From: Chitinophagaceae bacterium UBA1946
Lineage (GTDB): Bacteria > Bacteroidota > Bacteroidia > Chitinophagales > Chitinophagaceae
DNA length: 64,000 nt
Direction of reading: 5' to 3'
Assembly (NCBI GenBank): GCA_002336815.1
Contig: DDEU01000039.1
Coordinates: forward strand, 34,167-98,166
The position numbers and the translations under genes were made by a program. Positions within the stretch are counted from its first letter, which is position 1. Each line of letters starts with the position of its first letter. The notes beneath the pieces were generated by a model. The model had not been told where the DNA came from, did no database searches, and saw only the letters and a list, made by a program, of their open reading frames with translations. Shown here one piece after another: positions 25,809 to 34,700 of the stretch.

Positions 25809-27176
25809 ATGAAAAAGCTTTTAGTAGCCGCCGTATTGTGTTCCGGAGCTATCTCAGCATGGGCACAACCACGCCTGCCTGAAAATTATTTCTGGAAAAA
25901 ATTTGACAATGGCCTGGAAGTGGTTGTAATAGAAAATCACAAAGTGCCGCTTGCAACGATTGAGATCGCTGTAAAAAATGGCGCTTATACAGAAGGCCCC
26001 GAGTTCAGCGGCCTCAGCCATTTATTTGAGCACATGTTTTTTAAAGCCAATAAAGATTATCCCGACCAGGAACATTTTTTAAAACGCACGCAGGAACTGG
26101 GCGCTATCTGGAACGGTACTACCGGTGAAGAAAGGGTAAACTATTTTTTCACGTTTGATAAAGACAGTTTGGATGCAGGCTTACGTTTTATGAATGCGGC
26201 CATCCGCTTCCCGATCTATCGCACCGAAGACATGCAGAAAGAAAGACCGGTAGTGGATGGTGAATTTCAACGGGCAGAAAGCGACCCTGGTTTCCAGGTA
26301 TGGTACGAATGTCAAAAAAAATTATGGGGCGACCTGGTAACAAGAAAGAACCCGATCGGCGATCACAACATCATCAATACCGCTACGCCGGAAAAGATGA
26401 TGATCATCAAAGACAAGTATTATTTTCCCAACAACTCCCTGCTGGTGATCTGCGGCGATGTTGAGCATGAAGCAGCTTTCGCCAATGCACAAAAGATATT
26501 TGGCGACTGGGCAAGCAGTGGATTTGATCCGCATCAAAAATATCCGGTTCCGGAATTTGCGCCACTGGAATCCACCAAATATTTTGTGAAAGAATCCTCC
26601 ATTGCACAAACACCCTACATGTTATTTTTCTGGCATGGACCAGATACAAGAAATGATTCTGCAGGAACAGTTGTGGCAGATGTTTTCTCTACCATCCTCG
26701 GTTTGAATTCTTCCAAATGGCAGCAGGCGCTGGTAGATAAAGGGCTTGCTACTTACGCCGGGGTGAGTTATCAAACACTGAGGCATGTTGGTCCTGTCAA
26801 TATTTATGTATTGCCCAATCCGCTTAAAATGAAGGAATGTTATACCGAGATCATGAACCAGTTAAAGATGTGGAACAGCGACGATTATTTTACCGATGAA
26901 CAACTGGAAACGGCGAAGCAGATCGTAAAGCGGAATTTTATCCGGCAGAATGAAAAGCCTTCTTCACTGGCCAGCCAGATCACCTATGCATGGTGCAGCA
27001 CTTCATTTGAATATTACCTCGATTATACCGGCAATTGCCAGCGGGTAACCCGGGATGATATTAAGAAATATGTAGAGCGCTACATCACTGGTAAAAATTA
27101 TGTGGCAGGCACCATCATCAACGAAGAAATGAACAAGCAGATAAAGCCAGCCGAATTTTTCAAACCCAATAATTAA
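25809..27176 (+). CDS. M16 family zinc peptidase, active subunit
   Basis: 455 residues; signal peptide ending in SAWAQ. The inverted zinc motif HxxEH is HLFEH at residues 71-75, with the third ligand Glu at about 152 in DGEFQRAESDP. So this subunit has the complete zinc site. The single 50-kDa half-size chain, next to a second half-size chain without the motif, is the arrangement of heterodimeric bacterial M16B peptidases in the periplasm. The second subunit starts 18 bp after the stop. Confidence 0.92.
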   Translation: MKKLLVAAVLCSGAISAWAQPRLPENYFWKKFDNGLEVVVIENHKVPLATIEIAVKNGAYTEGPEFSGLSHLFEHMFFKANKDYPDQEHFLKRTQELGAIWNGTTGEERVNYFFTFDKDSLDAGLRFMNAAIRFPIYRTEDMQKERPVVDGEFQRAESDPGFQVWYECQKKLWGDLVTRKNPIGDHNIINTATPEKMMIIKDKYYFPNNSLLVICGDVEHEAAFANAQKIFGDWASSGFDPHQKYPVPEFAPLESTKYFVKESSIAQTPYMLFFWHGPDTRNDSAGTVVADVFSTILGLNSSKWQQALVDKGLATYAGVSYQTLRHVGPVNIYVLPNPLKMKECYTEIMNQLKMWNSDDYFTDEQLETAKQIVKRNFIRQNEKPSSLASQITYAWCSTSFEYYLDYTGNCQRVTRDDIKKYVERYITGKNYVAGTIINEEMNKQIKPAEFFKPNN

Positions 27177-27194
27177 CTTTTAATAACTACAGAT

Positions 27195-28556
27195 ATGAAA
27201 AAGTTTTTTTCAATAACAATGTGCTGGCTGTGTGCATTCACCTTGTTTAATGCGTCAACAGCTACTGCCCAAAAAGGGGAAGCTTATGAAATGACTGTAA
27301 GCGGTGTAAAAGTAATTGTGCAACCCAGCGGCAACCAGATCGTGGAGATACAAACCATCATCCGGGGCGGCGTGCAGAATTATGCTTTTGCGAAACAGGG
27401 TATTGAAAGCCTTGCAATGACAGGTCTTACAGAATGCGGAACAAAGAATGATGATAAAAATTCATTTAAGAACAAACTGGATAAGGTGAGTGCGCAGGTA
27501 TACGGCAACGCCGGGAATGATTTTTCTACCATCAGCATGAACTGCATCAGGAGCGATTTTGATATCGTATGGCCATTGTATGCAGATGCCATCACCGTTC
27601 CTGTTTTTGATGAAAAGGAATTTGGCAGGATCAAACAGGATGCGATCAATGGCTTGAGGGCGCAGGAATCGCAGCCCGACTACGCCATTGATAATATGGC
27701 AAAACAAATGGCATTTGCAGGTAAAAACAATGCCAAACGCCCCGAAGGCACTGTGGCCACGGTGGGCAAACTAACGGCTGCCGAAACAAAAGCATATTAC
27801 CAGTCCATACTCACCCGTTCAAGAATGGTGATTGTGGTAGTAGGAGAGTTTGACAAAGCAGTATTGGAACAAAAGATCGAAGCCATGCTGGCTCCTGTTC
27901 CGCAGGGCGCTCCTTTTACCTTAAAAAAAGAAACGATCGCCCCTGCAAAGAATATTTTCAGGGCAGAGAAAAAAGATTTGGCCACCAACTATATCCAGGG
28001 TGTGGCCAGTGCACCATCACCCGGCACACCGGAGTTCAATGCATTTATGCTGGCCATGCGTATTTTTTCGCAGCGTCATTTTTTAGAAGTGAGAACCAAA
28101 AACGGTTTAAGCTATGCACCCGGCAGTTGGTTCGATGGAAGCAGTTCTTCCTCTGCCAATATCAGTGTATCTACCACAGATCCCAACAAATACATCGCCG
28201 TGGCGAAAGCACTGATTGAAAAAACAAAAAAAGATGGCTTTACGGAAGATGAATTGAGGAACATGAAAACCCAGTATCTCACCGGCTTTTTTTACCGGCA
28301 GGAAACCAACAGTGCACAGGCAGCTTCACTCGCTGCCAATGAAGTGCTGCACAGCAACTGGAGAAGAGCGCTTACCATCAGCGACGACATGAAAAAGATA
28401 ACCGTACCGGAATTGAACAGTGTTTTTAATAAATACATCAGCAATATGGTGTGGGCTTACCAGGGCAACCCGGCAAAAGTTAATGCTGCCCTGTTTACCG
28501 GTAATACTAAAACCGTATTGCCAAAACCGAAAATAACTACCAAAAAGAAAGGATAA
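27195..28556 (+). CDS. M16 family protein, inactive partner subunit
   Basis: 453 residues; signal peptide ending in TATAQ. It is related to the preceding protein, but where HxxEH should stand it reads FAKQGIESLAMTG, with no zinc ligands, so it cannot be catalytic alone. The RTKNGLSYAPGSW region resembles the R/Y substrate-binding pair that the inactive half contributes in M16 dimers. A strong terminator follows, so the operon ends here. Confidence 0.9.
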   Translation: MKKFFSITMCWLCAFTLFNASTATAQKGEAYEMTVSGVKVIVQPSGNQIVEIQTIIRGGVQNYAFAKQGIESLAMTGLTECGTKNDDKNSFKNKLDKVSAQVYGNAGNDFSTISMNCIRSDFDIVWPLYADAITVPVFDEKEFGRIKQDAINGLRAQESQPDYAIDNMAKQMAFAGKNNAKRPEGTVATVGKLTAAETKAYYQSILTRSRMVIVVVGEFDKAVLEQKIEAMLAPVPQGAPFTLKKETIAPAKNIFRAEKKDLATNYIQGVASAPSPGTPEFNAFMLAMRIFSQRHFLEVRTKNGLSYAPGSWFDGSSSSSANISVSTTDPNKYIAVAKALIEKTKKDGFTEDELRNMKTQYLTGFFYRQETNSAQAASLAANEVLHSNWRRALTISDDMKKITVPELNSVFNKYISNMVWAYQGNPAKVNAALFTGNTKTVLPKPKITTKKKG

Positions 28557-28573
28557 ATACTACCGCCTTCCTC

Positions 28574-28604
28574 AAAACTCCGGCCCACCTGGCCGGAGTT
28601 TTTG
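28574..28604 (+). terminator. Intrinsic terminator
   Basis: AAAACTCCGGCC, CACCT loop, GGCCGGAGTTTT: a perfect 12-bp stem whose right arm runs into a T tract. Confidence 0.9.
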
Positions 28605-28744
28605 TTATTTACCATGTTTAAACATTGAATTGACTTCCGGTTCCGCAACCGTTTATTCCTATTAGGGAGTTTTTTTTTCCTGTTTAGCAACATTTGATTG
28701 TTCCTGAACGATTAAAAGCAAACTTTTGGTCAAACTAACTGCGG

Positions 28745-31700
28745 ATGCCTCATCATTTTTATCGGAAATTACTGTGTTCAATACTCGGGTGCTTCGCTGT
28801 ATTTGTACTGGAAGCTCAAAAAGGTACTGAACCTGCCACTGCCAGCCCTGTGCTGCTGCATCCTCCAGTATCATTTACCGGCGGTCATGCTTTTATTGAA
28901 CAGGTTGGTCAGTATTCCGCTGACAAACAATTTACAGCCCTGGGGAAGGTAATAGCCGGCTTCGAAGGTTTTTCCATGCCCACCATGTTCACTACAAACG
29001 GTATCCTTTTTTTGCAGAAAAAAATAACTGCACTTTCTCATCACCAGGAAGAAGAGCTGGAAAAACAGGGATTGCCGGAAGAAGAAATTGAAAGGCGTAC
29101 TAATGAGATCTTTAGCACCGTATCGTTGCAATGGGTCGATGCCAATCCCAATCCTGGTATAGAATTGCTTGATAAAACAACCGATTATCATACCTATGGT
29201 AAGATGCCGGGTAAGGCCTATGGTTACCGGCGGATACTTTGTAAAAACATGTATCCCGGCATTGATATATTGTACAGTATGCAGCCGCAATCGCCCAATG
29301 GATTTGAATACAGTTTCATCATTCATCCCGGTGCAGATATCAGGTCAGTTAAAATGAAGTATGGAGGTGACCTGGGCAGTTTGAAACTAACCGGTAACGG
29401 ATCGCTGCTTGTAAAAACAGCGATTGAAGAAATGACGCAGTCGGGCCTCAAAGCTTTTTCAACGAACAGTGAAGATGCCCTGCAGCCACCTTCAAATACT
29501 GGGTTGATCAATGCCAGGTTTGTAGTCCGTAACAAAGAAGTGCACATCGAAGTAAGTGATAACTATGATCACAATAAAATATTGGTGGTCGATCCTTTTG
29601 TTTCCTCTTCCGGTGCTTTGACCGGTGTCTCTGCAGGCAAGGCAAAAGATGTTGACTTTGATTATGCCGGCAACATTTATGTAACGGGTGGCGGAGATGG
29701 AAATATCCATCAACTGGCAAAGTATGATGCCACTGGTGTGCTGCAATGGACCTTTAGCGGAACACTTACCAATCCTGCCTGGACCTTCGGCCCTTATTTT
29801 GGCGGCTGGGTAGTAGAAAAAACAACCGGTAATATTTACCTCGGCCAAGGATTTAATTTCAATGAAGGCTTTATTGTTGTTCGTATCAGTACCACTGGTT
29901 TGCATGATAATTACATCACAAACGGCAATCCCAACTTCAGGGAAAACTGGAAAATGATCTGGAACTGTAACAACGGTGCTCCGCAGATCATCGTTGCAGG
30001 AGGTGGTACCAATTCAAATATCAATTTGGGTATTTTAACGCCGCCTTCTGTTATCCCAACTGCTACCAATCTTACAGGCATTGCATCCATTGCTTTCCAG
30101 GATATGGCAGATATGGTGATCGATCCGCTTACCAACAGCATGTATACTATCTATGCATCCGGCTCTGTACCATCTTTAAATAATTCCATTTACAAACACA
30201 ACCAGCCTTACAGCGCCGCCACCATTGCCTGGAATGTACCTACAGCTTTTAACGTGTTACAGGAAGCGGCGAACCGTCCTTACATGTCTGGGCTGGGGTT
30301 GAATGATAATTCGGCCAACCTGCTGGCTATAAATCCCACCTATCTATTTTATTGGGATGGACGAAACCTGAAAGCATTTGATAAAACCACGGGTGCAGCA
30401 GTTGGCACAGCACTTACCATTGCCGGCAATACTGTAAAGATGCAGGGTGGTATCATTGCAGATGCCTGTAACAATGTGTTTGTTGGAAGTGTAAATGGCA
30501 CCATCAAAGTGTATAGCTTCAACGGATTGGTATTTGATGATGCAGCGGCTCCGGATATACAGGTGCCAGGTTTTGCAACCAGTGCTGTATATGATCTTGC
30601 TTATAACGAAACCCAAAAATTGCTGTACGCCAGCGGTGATGGTTTTGTTTCCTCCATTGATGTTTCCTCTTATTGCCCCAATACGGTGTACACACTTAAT
30701 ATTACTCCCGATTGTGTTACGGCAACTGCAACAGCTTTACTCAGCCCGGTACCACCTGCCGGCTCAACGGTTACCTATGCTATCTATAACGGTACCACGC
30801 TTATTGCAACCAATACCACGGGAGTGTTCCCGTCTTTAAGCGCTTCTACTACATACAAGATCATTGCCACCATTAACCAGGCCTGCAGCGGCACACAAAG
30901 CACAGCGGTGTTTCTGATGCCGGGTGCTGCTATCGGCATCACACAGGTCAATACCACTTGCGGCGCTGCATCCGGGAGCATTACTGCCATTGGTTCCGGC
31001 ACAACGGCGCCTTATACCTACAGCATTGATGGCATAAATTTTTTACCCGGTGGAACTTTTAACGCATTGAGTGCCGGCGTGTATACGATTACAGTAAACG
31101 ATGGTAATGGTTGCCGCAGCAATACCCAGGTTACGATCTTAAACAGTAATGGCCCGGTTGCAGGGTTCACCCAAACCAACGCACAGTGCGGCAGCAATTC
31201 CGGCACTGTAACAGCAACAGCAAGCGGCGGCGCAGCACCTTATCAATTCAGTATCAATAACGGCAGCACTTACCAGAACAGCAATTTTTTTACCGGCTTG
31301 TTAGCTGGCCAGTATATTTTGGAAGTGAAAGATGCACTTGGTTGTATCAATGCATCCATTATAAATATTACCAGCTCACCGTTACCGTTAGTTACCGCCA
31401 TTCCGGCTACGGCAACCTGCGGTAATGCCAATGGTATCATCAATGCCTTTGCCACCAGCGGTACAGCACCTTACCAGTACAGCATTGATGGCAACAAGTT
31501 CCAGGCGGGCAATACCTTTGCCAACCTGACACCCGGAACTTATACTGTTACCGTGAAAGATGCCAATGGTTGCAGCAATACAGCCAGTGCTGTGATTGCC
31601 AATACGCCTGCACCAACGGTAACCGCTGCTGCTACACAAGCTGCCTGCGCCAACCAGAACGGTTCTATTACAGCAACAGGCAGCGGCGGTGTGGCGCCAT

Positions 31701-34700
31701 TGCAATACTGTATCAACAACGGACCTTACCAGGCAAACAATGTATTTTCTGCATTGATCGCTGGTTCTTACACGGTTTCTGTGCAGGATGTAACAGGGTG
31801 CATAGGAGTTACCAGCGTAAATGTGGTAAGTATTTCAGGCGGTCCAACGGTAACTGCAACATCGCTTCCTTCTTCCTGCAGCGTTAACACCGGCAGCATC
31901 AGTGCTGTTGCGTCCGGCGGTGTATTCCCTTATCAATACAGCCTCAATAATACTACCTACCAGGCATCCACTCTCTTTAGTACACTGGCAGCCGGCAACT
32001 ATGTAGTATTCGCCAAAGATGCTGCCGGTTGTGTAAATACTTTTTCAATTGCAGTACTCAATACGGCAGGCCCTTCGTTGACAGTTACGGCGCTGGCGTC
32101 TTCCTGCAATGTGAACGACGGTGTTATAACGGCAACGGGTACTGGTGGCACAGGCATATTGCAGTACAGTATTGATGGAGTTAATTTCCAGGTGGGTAAT
32201 ACGTTCAATGGCCTGGCACCCAATATCTATACAGTTACAGTAAAAGATGCCAATGGTTGCAGCCAGAAAAGAACTGTCACCGTTGCCAATGCTTCCGGGC
32301 TAAGCCTCTCCGTTAGTTCTATCTCTACTTCCTGCAACAGCAATACCGGTTCAGTTACGGCCACCGCTGCCGGCGGACTTCCACCATTGCAGTATAGTAT
32401 CGACGGCTCAAACTATGTTCCGGGGAATACCTTTTCGGGGCTTACCGTTGGTACATATACTTTGTATGTAAAAGATGCCAATGGTTGTATCCTGAATAAA
32501 TCAACAACAATAGTATCTATATCAGGGCCAGGACTGGTTCTTAACAGTATCAATGCTACCTGTGGTACGGCAAGTGGAGCAATAGAAGCATTTGGTAGCG
32601 GGGGAGTAGCGCCACTCACTTACAATATTGATGGCGGTGCCTTTCAATCCGTCAACGCATTTGTCAATCTTGCGGCCGGTAATCATACTATTGTAGTAAA
32701 AGATGCTTCTGGATGTACCGCTTCACAGTCGGTGAATATTACCAATTCGGCGGCAGCATCGGCGCCAACAGATGTAACGTTTGTATTAAAAAATGCACTG
32801 CCCTGCACCGGGGGAGTGGTAAAGATAAAAAACTTAAAAGGCCTTCCTTCCGGCGGTGGCAATCATTATACTTTCAGCCTCGACTTTGGCGCTTTTACAG
32901 GGTCAAACCAATTTACCGGGGTGCCGGCCGGTAACCATATTATAACTGCCATGAACGACAACGGTTGCACCATCAGTAAAATTGCAATCATTGGTACCGG
33001 TATCCAGGCTACTGCCACTTACACGGCTGTTAGTGCACCCTGCAATACTACTTCCGGAAGCATTACCATTGCAGGGGTTGGGTTAAATACTCCCTACCAC
33101 GCAAGTATTGATGGTGGTGCTACCTGGAATACTTTTTTCCCTCCGGGTGCCAACAGCTTTACATTTTCAGGTTTAGCGCCAGGTTCTTACCCGATCATTA
33201 TGGCAGATGATGCAGATTTTACGCCCGGCACGCCGGATATACCGGGTGCCTGTCTTACAACCATTTTTGCTGTAGTGCCGTCAACAGGAGGGCCATCTCT
33301 TAGTACAGTGCAAACACCGGGCACCTGCCAGTCAGTGAATGGAAGCATTACTGCAACGGGCAGCGCCGGCACCGCACCTTATCTGTACAATATCAATGCT
33401 GGCGTTTATGCCGGCACCAATGTGTTCAGTAATCTAAGCCCGGGAGTATATTCGGTAACAGTGAAGGATGCCACCGGTTGCGTGGCAGGAGCGAATGTTA
33501 CGCTTACTGGTCCTTCAGTGCCGGTGGTTACTGCTGCTGTGCTGGCTACGTCCTGCAATCTCAGCAATGCGGTGATCACTGCAACTGTAACAGGAGGCGT
33601 GCCTCCATACCAGTACAGTAAAGATGGTTTTACTTTTCAACCCGGCAATGTACTCACCAATGTAGCTGCAGGAAATTATACCCTCTTTGCAAAAGATGTG
33701 AACGGTTGTTATGGAACGGTTCCGGTAACAGTTACGGCTACCCCAATGCCGCAGGTTACTGCATTTACCATTGCCGCCAGTTGCGGTAATAATGATGGCA
33801 GCATCATCGCCAGCGGAACATCCGGCACGGCACCTTACCAGTACAGTTTAGATGGATTGCTTTACCAGAGCAGCGGTACATTCAGTGGATTGGGAGCAGG
33901 TTTCTACACAGTTACGATAAAAGATTTCAAGGGCTGCACAAGTACTACAGGGATCGTGATCGGTAATATAGGAGCCCCCGGGTTTTCCAATACGGTTACA
34001 GCCGCTTCCTGCGGTAACAGCAACGGTTCGATAAGCATTACAGCAACAGGCGGTACAGCACCCTACCTGTACAGCAGTGATGGTATTAACTTCCTGGCGG
34101 GCAGTAATCTTACGGGGCTTGTAACCGGAACCTACGGAGTGGCTGTAAAAGACTTTAATGGCTGTATCAGCACTAAAATAGTATTGGTGGGCAATACCAG
34201 TGGTCCACAAGCCTTAACCGCCACCGTTCGTAATGCTTTTTGCGGATTAAACAATGGCGTCATCACTGCCGCAGCCACCGGTGGAGTGCCGCCCCTTCAG
34301 TACAGCCGGGACGGTGTAACATTCCAGGTTAGTAATATTTTTAATGCGGTGCCGGCTGGCAATTACACGCTGTATGTTAGAGATGCCAACACCTGCATGA
34401 AAACATTGCCAGTAACAGTAACGGATCTTTCCGGTCCTTCGGTAATGGCTGCGCTTCCATCTCCGGCTACCTGCGTGTTGAGTGACGGTACCATTACTGC
34501 CGCTGCCAGTGGTGGTACGGGCTTGTTAGCTTACAGTATTGATGGAGTAAATTTCCAGGGCAGTAATATTTTCACCGCCTTGTCTGCAGGCATTTATTCG
34601 GTAACCGTTAAAGACAACAAAGGCTGTGCAGCCAGTCTTAATAATGTTGAGATAACGGCGCTCTCCGGCTTATCCATGTCAACGGCTCAAACAGCACCGT

